Of a stretch of 64,000 bases of DNA, positions 26,022-34,304 are shown in pieces. Source of the stretch: Ferrovibrio sp046297895. Lineage in GTDB: Bacteria > Pseudomonadota > Alphaproteobacteria > Ferrovibrionales > Ferrovibrionaceae. The position numbers and the translations under genes were made by a program. Under the pieces are notes generated by a model, which saw only the letters and a list, made by a program, of their open reading frames with translations, had not been told where the DNA came from and did no database searches. The stretch is from contig NZ_JBKBHC010000007.1 of the NCBI RefSeq assembly GCF_046297895.1, positions 218,828-282,827 on the forward strand, read 5' to 3'. The first letter of the stretch is position 1; every line of letters starts with the position of its first letter.

Positions 26022-27467
26022 CTACGGATCGGGTTGGTATCCTGGCTGCTGCGACAGGAGCATCTCCCGCATGGCGGCGACCTCGGCTTCCCGATCCGGC
26101 CGTGCCTGCTCGTGAAGGTGCTGCAGCAGGTCGCCGGCATAGCCGTCTTCAGGCGGCAGCATGAAAATCCCATGTGGCACCGCGCGGATGCGGCGGCCCA
26201 TCTTTTCCCGCAGCGGCGGCAGCAGCCCTTCGGCCTCGGCGCGGTCGAGCGCCTGCGCCGTCACCGGCCCCAGATCGCCATCCACCAATACGGGGCCGCC
26301 GCGATAAGGCCCGCGCGCCGCCTGTTGCGGCCGTGGCGCGGACTGGTTGGGCCATAACAGGTCGTTCAGGCCATCCTGCATCAGTTTGACGAGTTCGTTT
26401 CCGGCCTCGCCGATATAGTGGGGCGATTGTTTCATCGCCTTGTACCAGTCATCGAGTTCGCGGCCGAAGGCGCGCAGCGAATCCTCGCGCTGGATTTCCT
26501 GGCGATGGCGGCGCGAATCTTTGGGCAGGTCGCGCTGCGGCAGGCCACGCAAGGGCCGGCCGGTGGCATCGGTATCCTGCGGCGCATTGCCATAGAGATG
26601 ACGATAGGCGCCGCTGACCAGGCGAAAAGCGTCGTCATGGCGCGGATGCTGGGATTTCAGATAGGCGTCATGGGCCTGCAGGGCATGCAGATCGGCGCGC
26701 GACAGATCGGCGGGCTGCTTGCCCAGCGTGAAATCCAGCCAGCGTTCCGGCGCGGGCGGCAGTGCACTGAGGCGCGCTTCGAAGGATGTCGTGCTTGCCT
26801 TCGCATCGCCGCGCGGCGCGTCCGGGGCTTGCTGCTGCTGCGGATCGCCGTGAAAACCCTCGATCTCCATCAGGCCCTGTCTGGGCAGGGTTTTCGCCTG
26901 CTCGGCGATGGTCTCGCGCAGCAGCTGATCGCTGGCCGGTTTCCAATCCTTCTGAGCCCAGTTCTGTATTTCCCCGCCGGGTATATCGAACAGGTTTATG
27001 CCCGACGGTGCATCGGGCAGGCTGATGAAAGCGCCATAACCCCAGTTGCTGCCGCTGCTGGGTTGCAGCACGGCGGGGAAATAGGCCTCTTTCGGCACGC
27101 CATGCGCCTCAAAGACGCTGCCATGGTAATCCACGCTTTGCTGGCCGGTGATGCGGTGGTCGCCGGCCTCCGACAGATTGCGTTCGCGCTGCGCCAGATC
27201 GGCGGCGGCGACATCGCGCCGGATGGCATCGCGCTCGGCCTCGTTCAGTGGCCTGCCGCGCGTCTCGCGCACGAAGCGTTCCAGCCGACCATTGGCGGTG
27301 CGGCCCAGTTCGCCGCGGTTGGCTGCCGCGTCGCGCGCCAGCCCGGCATAGGAATCCTGTTTCTCCAGCGCGGCCCAGTAGCCATCGATGTCGTTGTCTT
27401 TCAGGCGGGCGCGGGCGGCATCCAGTGCGTTGCGCTGCTCGGTGGAAGAGGGGCGGCGAGTGGGCAT
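26022..27467 (-). CDS. Unknown 481-aa protein with a PG-binding-like motif near the C-terminus
   Basis: The soluble, charged, low-cysteine protein has no signal peptide. The N-terminal ~110 residues are helical and Arg/Ala-rich (AALEKQDSYAGLARDAAANR). The middle contains a Gln/Pro-rich linker (DPQQQQAPDAP). Near residue 410 GPVLVDGDLGPVTAQALDRA resembles the repeat of PG_binding_1 domains, though without the full domain. A good AAGGA site precedes the ATG. The gene follows a small membrane-protein gene by 63 bp and shares its promoter. I do not recognise the family; a secreted or phage-like effector with a membrane partner is one possibility. Confidence 0.6.
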   Translation of the reverse strand: MPTRRPSSTEQRNALDAARARLKDNDIDGYWAALEKQDSYAGLARDAAANRGELGRTANGRLERFVRETRGRPLNEAERDAIRRDVAAADLAQRERNLSEAGDHRITGQQSVDYHGSVFEAHGVPKEAYFPAVLQPSSGSNWGYGAFISLPDAPSGINLFDIPGGEIQNWAQKDWKPASDQLLRETIAEQAKTLPRQGLMEIEGFHGDPQQQQAPDAPRGDAKASTTSFEARLSALPPAPERWLDFTLGKQPADLSRADLHALQAHDAYLKSQHPRHDDAFRLVSGAYRHLYGNAPQDTDATGRPLRGLPQRDLPKDSRRHRQEIQREDSLRAFGRELDDWYKAMKQSPHYIGEAGNELVKLMQDGLNDLLWPNQSAPRPQQAARGPYRGGPVLVDGDLGPVTAQALDRAEAEGLLPPLREKMGRRIRAVPHGIFMLPPEDGYAGDLLQHLHEQARPDREAEVAAMREMLLSQQPGYQPDP

Positions 27468-27530
27468 CGGAGTATACGTCCTTTCAAATGATCTCTATTT
27501 GTTCTGAAGGGCAAAAATAAAAAACGGCCT

Positions 27531-27926
27531 TCACCGTGCGAAAAGCGCGAATGTGGATATGACGATAAAAGCCAGGAGGTACATGCTGCTCCAGGGCAGC
27601 AACAGCAGGGTGCCGGCAACACCAAGGCCGATCCAGTAGGGCCGGCGCCGGCCCGCCACCACGAAGCGGCGGATGGCAAGAGCGGTCAATCCCAGCGGCA
27701 GTCCATAGGCCGGTACACGGATGGCCCAGTAAAGCGGGCTTTCATAGCTGGAGCCTTCCGTGACGAGACCGACATTCACTTCGACAATGACGATGTAGCA
27801 GGCCAGAAAGGCGAGGCCGAGCAGACTGGCGAGCAGGATGGTCAGCAGCCCCCAGCCTCGGTTGACGCGGGCTGGCGGCGACCCTGCTGCTGGTGACGAT
27901 GCGGCGTCCGGGCTGAGGTCTGGCAT
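27531..27926 (-). CDS. Small integral membrane protein of unknown function
   Basis: The 131-residue protein has a Pro/Ala-rich cytoplasmic N-terminus of ~22 residues and then about four hydrophobic segments (GLLTILLASLLGLAFLACYI; VPAYGLPLGLTALAI; YWIGLGVAGTLLLL; MYLLAFIVISTFALF). It lies ~20 nt downstream of a consensus promoter and is the first gene of a unit with the 481-aa unknown protein. No family is recognised. Confidence 0.6.
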   Translation of the reverse strand: MPDLSPDAASSPAAGSPPARVNRGWGLLTILLASLLGLAFLACYIVIVEVNVGLVTEGSSYESPLYWAIRVPAYGLPLGLTALAIRRFVVAGRRRPYWIGLGVAGTLLLLPWSSMYLLAFIVISTFALFAR

Positions 27927-27952
27927 GGGCTCTGCTGGTTAACAGATGCCTG

Positions 27953-27981
27953 AATATACGGGTAGTCTGATCGATTGTCAA
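27953..27981 (-). promoter_or_regulatory. Near-consensus sigma70 promoter TTGACA-N17-TATATT
   Basis: On the minus strand TTGACA (27981-27976), a 17-bp spacer and TATATT (27958-27953) lie in an A+T-rich stretch. The predicted start is near 27945, giving a 5' leader of about 20 nt before the ATG at 27926. It is the best promoter match seen in the window. Confidence 0.7.
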
Positions 27982-28033
27982 TACATAAAGAGAACAAAAC
28001 TGGATATTATTCCTGTATTCAGGCCCAGCCCGC

Positions 28034-29776
28034 TCATTCCGCCGGTTGCTGTCCGGTGCTGCGGGCCCGCTCCAGCCGTTGGCGTATCGCATCCTCGGGC
28101 AATCCAGCCTGCTCAAGCGCCAGGGCGCCGAGCTGCAGCGAGGCTTCGGCGGCCTCGGCGATGACCTGGGCCGCACCCAGCTTGCGCAGATGCTCGGCAT
28201 GGCCGTGGTCGCGGGCGCGGGCGAAGACCGGCAGATGCGGCCAGGCGCGATGGGCGGTGGCGACCAGATGACCGGCGGCGGCCGGATCGTCCAGCGTCAC
28301 CACCAGGGCCTGGGCGTGGCCGGCCGACAGCTTCTCCAGCAGTTCGACGCGGCTGGCATCGCCATAATGCACCGGCCGTCCGGCGCGGCGTTCGGCCGCC
28401 ACGGTTTCGGCCTGGGCATCCAGCGCCACCCAGGGAATCTGTTCGGCATCCAGCAGGCTGGCGATCATGCGGCCGACGCGGCCGTAGCCGCAGATCACCA
28501 CATGGCCCTCCTGCCGTTCCGCATTCTCGCCGATGCCATGCGTCGCCTGCGCGACGCCATCGGCCAGCGTCTGCGCCATCCGTCGCGCCGCCTGGGCGAT
28601 GAAGGGCGTGGCCAGCATGGAGAGCGAGACAACCAGCAGCATGAACTGCGCCGTCTCGGTTGGCAGCAGGCGATACCGTTCGCCCAGGCCCACCACGACG
28701 AAGGCGAATTCGCCGCCCTGGCCGAGCAGCAAAGCCATTTCCAGCGCGGTGCTGCGGCTCTGGCCGAACAGCAGCGCCAGCGCGGCGATGATGACGCCCT
28801 TGACGACGAACAGGCCGGCCACCGACAGCAGGATCCACAGCGCATGATCGGCGGCGACGCGCAGGTCGATGCCCATGCCGACCGACAGGAAGAACAGGCC
28901 GAGCAGCAGGCCCTTGAAGGGCTCGATGCTGACCTCGACGGCATGGCGGTATTCGCTCTCCGCCAGCAGCAGGCCGGCCAGGAAGGCGCCCAGCGCCATG
29001 GAGAGGCCGGCGATGCCGGTGGCCGCCGCCATGGCGATCACCACCAGCAGGATCAGCGCCATGAACATCTCGGGGCTTTTGGCGCCGCCGGCCAGGCGGA
29101 ACAGCGGCCCCAGAACGCGCCGACCGATCACGATGATCGCCACGATGGCGGCGATGGCGATCGCCAGCGTCTCGCCCACCTGCAGCATCATGTTTTCGCC
29201 GCTGATATTGCCGGCGGTGGCGAGGAAGCCGATCATGAACAGGATCGGCACCACGGCCAGGTCCTGCATCAGCAGGATGGCGAAACTGGCGCGGCCGACC
29301 GGCGTTCCGCCGCGTCGGCTTTCGATCAGAAGCTGCATCACGATGGCGGTGGAGCTGAGCGCCAGGCAACTGCCCAGGATGATTGCCGCCGGCGCGCTGT
29401 TGCCGAATGCCATGGCGATGCCGCCGATGGCGGCGGCGGCGACCAGCACCTGCGCCAGGCCCAGGCCCAGCACCAGTCGCTTCATCTGCCACAGCCGGTC
29501 GAGCGAGAGCTCCAGTCCGATCATGAACAGCAGGAAGATGATGCCGAACTCGGCGATCAGCCGCACGCCGGCGATGTCACCGATGGTGACGTATTGCAGC
29601 CAGGGCAGGCTGTCGGCGAACAGCGCCAGGCCATGGGGACCGATCAGCAGGCCGACGGCGAGGAATCCCAGCACCGGGCTGAGCCGCAGGCGGTGGAAGA
29701 CCGGCACGACGATGCCGGCCGCAGCCAGGAAGACGATCAGCTCGCGGAAATAGGGGATGGTCTCCGAATGCTCCAT
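28034..29776 (-). CDS. Monovalent cation:proton antiporter, CPA2 (KefB/KefC) family with TrkA-N domain
   Basis: The 580-residue protein has about 12-13 transmembrane helices in the first 380 residues, with the CPA2 features LIAEFGIIFLLFMIGLELSL and LMQDLAVVP (conserved Gln-Asp of the ion path). A cytoplasmic RCK/TrkA-N domain follows from ~415 with the nucleotide-binding glycine motif VVICGYGRVGRMIASLLDAE. Such systems efflux K+ in exchange for H+ and are gated by nucleotides or glutathione adducts. The first helices and the ATG context (AAGG) support the start. Transcribed alone. Confidence 0.94.
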   Translation of the reverse strand: MEHSETIPYFRELIVFLAAAGIVVPVFHRLRLSPVLGFLAVGLLIGPHGLALFADSLPWLQYVTIGDIAGVRLIAEFGIIFLLFMIGLELSLDRLWQMKRLVLGLGLAQVLVAAAAIGGIAMAFGNSAPAAIILGSCLALSSTAIVMQLLIESRRGGTPVGRASFAILLMQDLAVVPILFMIGFLATAGNISGENMMLQVGETLAIAIAAIVAIIVIGRRVLGPLFRLAGGAKSPEMFMALILLVVIAMAAATGIAGLSMALGAFLAGLLLAESEYRHAVEVSIEPFKGLLLGLFFLSVGMGIDLRVAADHALWILLSVAGLFVVKGVIIAALALLFGQSRSTALEMALLLGQGGEFAFVVVGLGERYRLLPTETAQFMLLVVSLSMLATPFIAQAARRMAQTLADGVAQATHGIGENAERQEGHVVICGYGRVGRMIASLLDAEQIPWVALDAQAETVAAERRAGRPVHYGDASRVELLEKLSAGHAQALVVTLDDPAAAGHLVATAHRAWPHLPVFARARDHGHAEHLRKLGAAQVIAEAAEASLQLGALALEQAGLPEDAIRQRLERARSTGQQPAE

Positions 29777-29884
29777 GCCTGACCTTCGCTTACCCGGGCC
29801 GGATCGTCAAACAATGGCTTCGGCGGGATGTCGCCCCGCCAATCCCGTTCGGCGCCGCGGGCTGGCCGCGCGCAAAGGCTGGAC

Positions 29885-29926
29885 ATGAAAAAAGCCGGGG
29901 AGCGCCGCCGCCCCCCGGCTTTTGAC
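29885..29926 (-). terminator. Rho-independent terminator after the SCP2 gene
   Basis: AAAAAGCCGGGG and CCCCGGCTTTT flank a GC-rich loop. A/T-runs on both sides make it usable on either strand, but it follows the SCP2-domain gene on the minus strand by ~33 bp. Confidence 0.85.
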
Positions 29927-29958
29927 TGCTGCGGCCTTATCGCCGCCTGCCGCTTGGT

Positions 29959-30249
29959 TCAGCCGAGGATCGACTGCAGTTTCATCGCCACGCCCATGTT
30001 GCCCTTCACCTTCAGCTTGCCCATCATGAAGGCGGTGGTGGGATCAAGGTCGCCACTGCTCAGCGCGATGAAATTGTCCATTGAGATAGTGATGGTGCAG
30101 TCGGCCTCGTTGTCGTCGTTGCTGACGGTGCCGGCATTGCCGTCGACGAAGATCTGGCCGTCGTCGCCGAAATCGAATTTCACCGTGGCGTCGATCGCGC
30201 CCGGCTTCACGCGCTGGCTCATCTGCTGGGTGATCTGGTCGAGCGACAT
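29959..30249 (-). CDS. SCP2 sterol-binding-domain protein
   Basis: The 96-residue protein is a single SCP2 fold: VKFDFGDDGQIFVDGNAGTV, ADCTITISMDNFIALSSGDL, DPTTAFMMGKLKVKGNMGVAM. Small bacterial SCP2 proteins bind fatty acyl-CoA or other lipids in a hydrophobic tunnel. The ATG at 30249 follows GGGAGG. It is divergent from the branched acyl-CoA operon with ~217 bp between starts, and the two TTGACG dyads in that region could control both sides. Confidence 0.9.
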   Translation of the reverse strand: MSLDQITQQMSQRVKPGAIDATVKFDFGDDGQIFVDGNAGTVSNDDNEADCTITISMDNFIALSSGDLDPTTAFMMGKLKVKGNMGVAMKLQSILG

Positions 30250-30333
30250 GTGGCCTCCCTGGCTCGTGTGAATCGCTGAGAAATGATGCAGGTTTCCGCT
30301 GGGGCATCGACAACGCAAATCGACAACTGCGAA

Positions 30334-30348
30334 TTGACGCAACGTCAA
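30334..30348. promoter_or_regulatory. Operator-like dyad TTGACG-CAA-CGTCAA
   Basis: Perfect 6-bp arms in the divergent promoter region; the half-site is shared with the larger dyad 30 bp away. Confidence 0.5.
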
Positions 30349-30377
30349 CAGCCACGCGGCTTTGGCGGCACCCTATA

Positions 30378-30399
30378 TTGACGTTTACGTAAGCGTCAA
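30378..30399. promoter_or_regulatory. 22-bp operator-like dyad TTGACGTTTAC/GTAAGCGTCAA
   Basis: The arms are 11 bp with one mismatch. The pattern TTGACG-x-TTACGTAA-x-CGTCAA is of the kind bound by regulators of branched-chain acyl-CoA catabolism (I recall MerR-type LiuR). It is 68 bp upstream of the SDR start codon. The regulator is not encoded next to it. Confidence 0.55.
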
Positions 30400-30466
30400 G
30401 TAGCGTCGCTGCAACGCATAAAAACAGCATGCAGTCTTGTTTGGCTGCTGTCAGGGAGTGAAACGG

Positions 30467-31354
30467 ATGGCGGCGGGTTCGGGTCCGTATCGTTCGGTAT
30501 TTCGCGATGGCCTGTTCGCCGGTCAGACGGTTGTGGTCACCGGCGGTGGCTCGGGCATCGGCCGCTGCACAGCGCATGAGCTGGCGAAACTGGGGGCGAC
30601 GCTCGCGCTGATCGGCCGCAAGCTCGACAAGCTGCAAAGCGTGGCCGAGGAACTGCGCGCCGACAATCCCGGCTGCGACGTCGACATCTTTTCCTGCGAC
30701 ATCCGCGAGGAAGACAAGGTGGCCGAGACGGTGAAGGCCATCCTCAAACGCTTCGGCCGCATCGACGGCCTGGTCAACAATGCCGGCGGGCAGTTCCCCG
30801 CGCCGCTCAGCCAGATCAGCCAGAAGGGCTGGGATGCCGTGGTGCGCAACAACCTCACCGGCGGGTTCCTGATGGCGCGGGAATGCTACACTCAGTGGAT
30901 GGCCGATCACGGCGGCGCCATCGTCAACATCGTGGCCGACATGTGGAACGGCATGCCCAATATGGGCCATTCAGGCGCGGCGCGTGCCGGCATGGTGAAT
31001 TTCACCGAGACGGCGGCTTGCGAATGGGGCGTCTCGGGCGTGCGGGTGAACGCCGTGGCGCCGGGCTGGATCGCGTCCAGCGGCATGGACACCTATCCCG
31101 ACTGGATGAAGCCGCTGATCCGTGGCATGCGCGACCATGTGCCGCTGCAACGTCTGGGCACCGAGGCGGAGGTCTCGGCCGCCATCGTCTACCTGCTGTC
31201 GCCGGCGGCCGGTTTCATCTCGGGCACGACCTTGCGTGTGGATGGCGGCGTGCCCAATGCCCGGCGGCATTACCCGCTGCCCAAACATGACAAATCGCAG
31301 GCTTTCGACGGCTTTCACCGTTCGGTGATGCCCAAGGTCCTGCAGGAGAAATAA
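30467..31354 (+). CDS. Short-chain dehydrogenase/reductase of the acyl-CoA operon
   Basis: The 295-residue SDR has the cofactor motif VVVTGGGSGIGR near residue 20, NNAGG near 105 and the end motif ISGTTLRVDGG. The catalytic region reads WNGMPNMGHSGAARAGMVNF, where the usual Tyr-x3-Lys is H-x3-A-R-like, as in some 2,4-dienoyl/trans-2-enoyl-CoA reductase relatives. It is first in an operon with a carboxylase, dehydrogenases and a GNAT protein; AtuB/AtuG of citronellol catabolism are SDRs in the same gene context. The ATG at 30467 follows AGGGAG. Confidence 0.85.
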   Translation: MAAGSGPYRSVFRDGLFAGQTVVVTGGGSGIGRCTAHELAKLGATLALIGRKLDKLQSVAEELRADNPGCDVDIFSCDIREEDKVAETVKAILKRFGRIDGLVNNAGGQFPAPLSQISQKGWDAVVRNNLTGGFLMARECYTQWMADHGGAIVNIVADMWNGMPNMGHSGAARAGMVNFTETAACEWGVSGVRVNAVAPGWIASSGMDTYPDWMKPLIRGMRDHVPLQRLGTEAEVSAAIVYLLSPAAGFISGTTLRVDGGVPNARRHYPLPKHDKSQAFDGFHRSVMPKVLQEK

Positions 31355-31358
31355 TCCG

Positions 31359-32978
31359 ATGGCGGTGCTGCGCTCGCAGATCGACACAGGCTCGGAAAAC
31401 TTCCGGCAGAACCGCGCCGACATGCTGAAGCTGATCGAGGGCTTCCGCGCCCTGGAGCAGCGCGTGCGCGATACCTCCGATGCCCGCAAGCCGGTATTTG
31501 AGAAACGCGGCCAGCTTACGCCGCGCGATCGCCTGGCCCATGTGCTGGACCGCGGTGCGCCCTTTCTCGAAATCTCCACGCTCGCCGGCTACAGGATGCA
31601 TGACGACGACGGCGCCGAGAACATCATGGGCGGCGGCTTCATCGCCGGCATCGGCTGCATTGCCGGCATCCGCTGCATGGTCACGGCCTCCGATTCCGGC
31701 ATCAAGGGCGGCACGATCGCGCCGATGGGCCTGCGCAAGAGCCTGCGCGCCCAGGAGATCGCCTTGCAGAACAAGCTGCCGGTGGTGAATCTGGTGGAAT
31801 CCGGCGGCGCCAACCTGAATTACCAGGCCGAGATCTTCGTCGATGGCGGTCGTGGCTTCGCCAACCAGGCGCGGCTGTCGGCCGCCGGCATTCCGCAGAT
31901 CACCGTGGTGCATGGCTCCAGCACCGCCGGCGGCGCCTATGTGCCAGGCATGAGCGATTATGTCGTGGTGGTGAAGGGCCGGGCGAAGATTTTCCTGGCC
32001 GGGCCGCCACTCTTGAAATCCGCCACCGGCGAGATCGCCACCGACGAGGAACTGGGCGGCGCCGAGCTGCATGCGCAGGTGTCCGGCGTGGCCGAATTCC
32101 TGGCCGAAGACGATGCCGACGGCCTGCGCATCGCGCGCGAGATCATGGCGCGCCTGCCCTGGAACGAGCGCGGCCCGCAGCTTCGGAAAAAGAGCTGGAC
32201 CGCGCCGCTTTATGATCCCGACGAACTCTGCGGCGTGGTGCCGGTGGATTACCGCAAGCCCTATGACATGCGCGAGGTGGTGGCCCGCCTGGTCGATGGC
32301 AGCGAGGCGGTGGATTTCAAGCCGCTGTATGGTTCGCATACCGTCTGCCTGCAGGCCGCCATCGAGGGCGAGGCGGTGGGCATCATCGGCAATAACGGCC
32401 CGATCGATACCGAAGGCGCGGTGAAGGCGGCGCAGTTCATCCAGCTTTGCGACCAGGCCGATATGCCCATCGTGTTCCTGCAGAACACCACCGGCTACAT
32501 GGTGGGCAAGGACGCGGAACGTGGCGGCATCGTCAAGCACGGCTCGAAAATGATCCAGGCCGTGACCAATGCGCGCGTGCCCAAGCTGACGCTGCATATC
32601 GGCGCCAGCTTCGGCGCCGGCAATTACGGCATGTGCGGCCGGGCCTACGATCCGCGCTTCATCTTCGCCTGGCCCAACAACCGCATCGCCGTGATGGGCC
32701 CCGAGCAGGCCGCCGGCGTGCTGGCCATTGTGGCGGAGGAAAAGTTCCGCCGTGCCGGCGTCGAACCCGATCCGGTGGCGCTGGACGGCATGAAGGCGAA
32801 AGTCATCAGCAAGATGGAGGCCGAGAGCACGGCCCTGTTCGCCACCGCGCGGCTGTGGGACGACGGCCTGATCGATCCGCGCGACAGCCGCCGCGTGCTG
32901 GGGATGTGCTTAAGCGTCTGCCGCGAAGGCGATGCGCGGGTGGTCAAGCCGAATGCCTTTGGCGTCGCCCGCATGTGA
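31359..32978 (+). CDS. Acyl-CoA carboxylase carboxyltransferase (beta) subunit, MCC/GCC-like
   Basis: The 539-residue subunit has the two crotonase-like halves of biotin-dependent carboxyltransferases, with oxyanion-hole regions GIKGGTIAPMGLRKSLRAQE and SSTAGGAYVPGMSD in the first half and FLQNTTGYMVGKDAERGGIV and ASFGAGNYGMCGRAYDPRF in the second. The length and motifs fit methylcrotonyl-CoA or geranyl-CoA carboxylase rather than acetyl-CoA carboxylase. It transfers CO2 from carboxybiotin to the gamma-carbon of a beta-methyl enoyl-CoA. The biotin subunit is encoded three genes on. The gene starts 4 bp after the SDR stop. Confidence 0.92.
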   Translation: MAVLRSQIDTGSENFRQNRADMLKLIEGFRALEQRVRDTSDARKPVFEKRGQLTPRDRLAHVLDRGAPFLEISTLAGYRMHDDDGAENIMGGGFIAGIGCIAGIRCMVTASDSGIKGGTIAPMGLRKSLRAQEIALQNKLPVVNLVESGGANLNYQAEIFVDGGRGFANQARLSAAGIPQITVVHGSSTAGGAYVPGMSDYVVVVKGRAKIFLAGPPLLKSATGEIATDEELGGAELHAQVSGVAEFLAEDDADGLRIAREIMARLPWNERGPQLRKKSWTAPLYDPDELCGVVPVDYRKPYDMREVVARLVDGSEAVDFKPLYGSHTVCLQAAIEGEAVGIIGNNGPIDTEGAVKAAQFIQLCDQADMPIVFLQNTTGYMVGKDAERGGIVKHGSKMIQAVTNARVPKLTLHIGASFGAGNYGMCGRAYDPRFIFAWPNNRIAVMGPEQAAGVLAIVAEEKFRRAGVEPDPVALDGMKAKVISKMEAESTALFATARLWDDGLIDPRDSRRVLGMCLSVCREGDARVVKPNAFGVARM

Positions 32979-33013
32979 CAGAACAAAAAAGAAAGACCCG
33001 AGGAGCGCAGAGA

Positions 33014-34171
33014 ATGGACTTCACGCCGGAACACAAGAGCATCCACGACAACATGAAGAAGTTCATCGAGGCGGAGATCAATCCGCATGTCGATGAATGG
33101 GAAAAGGCCGGCATCTTCCCCGCCCACGAGCTGTTCAAGAAGATGGGCAACATGGGTTTCCTCGGCATTCACAAACCGGTGGAATATGGCGGCCTCGGCC
33201 TCGATTATTCCTACCACATGGTGATGACCGAGGCGCTGGGCTACATCAACTGCGGCGGCGTGCCGATGGCGATTGGCCTGCAGACCGATATGGCGACGCC
33301 GGCGCTGGCGCGCTTCGGCTCGGACGAGCTGCGCAAGGAATTCCTCGCTCCCAGCATCAGTGGCGACTACGTCGCTTGCCTGGGCGTTTCCGAGGTCGGC
33401 GCGGGTTCCGACGTGGCCGGCATCAAGACCACGGCGAAAAAGGACGGCGACGATTACGTCATCAACGGCGGCAAGATGTGGACCACCAGCGGCACCCAGG
33501 CCGACTGGATGTGCCTGCTGGCCAATACCGGTGAAGGCCCGGTGCACCAGAACAAGTCGCTGATCTGCGTGCCGATGAAGACCAAGGGCGTGCAGGTGGC
33601 GCGCAAGCTCGACAAGATGGGCATGCATTCCTCGGATACGGCGCAGATCTATCTCGACGACGTGCGCGTGCCGCGGCGCTACCTGATCGGCCAGGAAGGC
33701 CACGGCTTCATGTACCAGATGGTGCAATTCCAGGAGGAGCGCCTGTGGGCCGCGGCCTCCAGCCTGATCGGCCTGGAGCGCACCATCGAGCAGACCATCG
33801 AATACACCCGCCAACGCAAGACCTTCGGCCAGCCGATCCTGGACAATCAGGTGGTGCATTTCCGCCTGGCCGAGCTGCAGACCGAGATCGAGCTGCTGCG
33901 CGCGCTGACCTACCGCGCCGCCGACCTGCTGGTGAAGGGCGAGGATGTGACGCGGCTGGCCTCGATGGCCAAGCTGAAATCCGGCCGTCTGGCCCGCATC
34001 GTCACCGATGCCTGCCTGCAATATTACGGCGGCATGGGCTTCATGAACGAAACACCGGTCAGCCGTGCCTATCGCGACACCCGCCTGGGCTCGATCGGTG
34101 GCGGCGCCGATGAGATCATGCTGGGCATCATCTGCAAATACATGGGCATCCTGCCGGGCAAGAAGAAGTGA
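33014..34171 (+). CDS. Acyl-CoA dehydrogenase, citronellyl-CoA dehydrogenase (AtuD)-like
   Basis: The 385-residue flavoenzyme introduces an alpha,beta double bond into an acyl-CoA. Family motifs are LGVSEVGAGSDVAGIKTTA, the FAD site around IEYTRQRKTFGQP, and the C-terminal QYYGGMGFMNETPVSRAYRD with IGGGADEIMLG. The stretches EINPHVDEWEKAG, INCGGVPMAIGLQTDMATPA and the C-terminus MGILPGKKK resemble what I remember of Pseudomonas AtuD more than isovaleryl-CoA dehydrogenase. Its product would be the substrate of the carboxylase encoded on both sides. Assignment to citronellyl-CoA is an inference. Confidence 0.88.
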   Translation: MDFTPEHKSIHDNMKKFIEAEINPHVDEWEKAGIFPAHELFKKMGNMGFLGIHKPVEYGGLGLDYSYHMVMTEALGYINCGGVPMAIGLQTDMATPALARFGSDELRKEFLAPSISGDYVACLGVSEVGAGSDVAGIKTTAKKDGDDYVINGGKMWTTSGTQADWMCLLANTGEGPVHQNKSLICVPMKTKGVQVARKLDKMGMHSSDTAQIYLDDVRVPRRYLIGQEGHGFMYQMVQFQEERLWAAASSLIGLERTIEQTIEYTRQRKTFGQPILDNQVVHFRLAELQTEIELLRALTYRAADLLVKGEDVTRLASMAKLKSGRLARIVTDACLQYYGGMGFMNETPVSRAYRDTRLGSIGGGADEIMLGIICKYMGILPGKKK

Positions 34172-34200
34172 ATGTGGCGACCGAATCCAAAAGAGAATCT

Positions 34201-34290
34201 GTCATGCCCGGGCTTGTCCCGGGCATCCACGATTTCCTGTGGAGCGGGAAGGCAAAGACGTGGATGGCCGGATCAAGTCCGGCCATGACG
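34201..34290. repeat. REP-like dispersed palindromic repeat, copy 2
   Basis: It has the same architecture as 2969-3060: GTCATGCCCGGGCTTG, ATCCACG, then CGTGGATGGCCGG and GTCCGGCCATGAC at the other end. It lies inside the operon, between the AtuD-like and biotin-subunit genes, so the transcript would contain a long hairpin there. Confidence 0.8.
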
Positions 34291-34304
34291 ATGAGGGGTA
34301 AAGG

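Noticed and set aside
28046..29782. Open frame of ~578 codons antisense to the CPA2 antiporter
   Set aside because: It is a shadow of high-GC codon bias; the product is Gln/Arg/His-rich without domains, while the opposite strand has a full antiporter.
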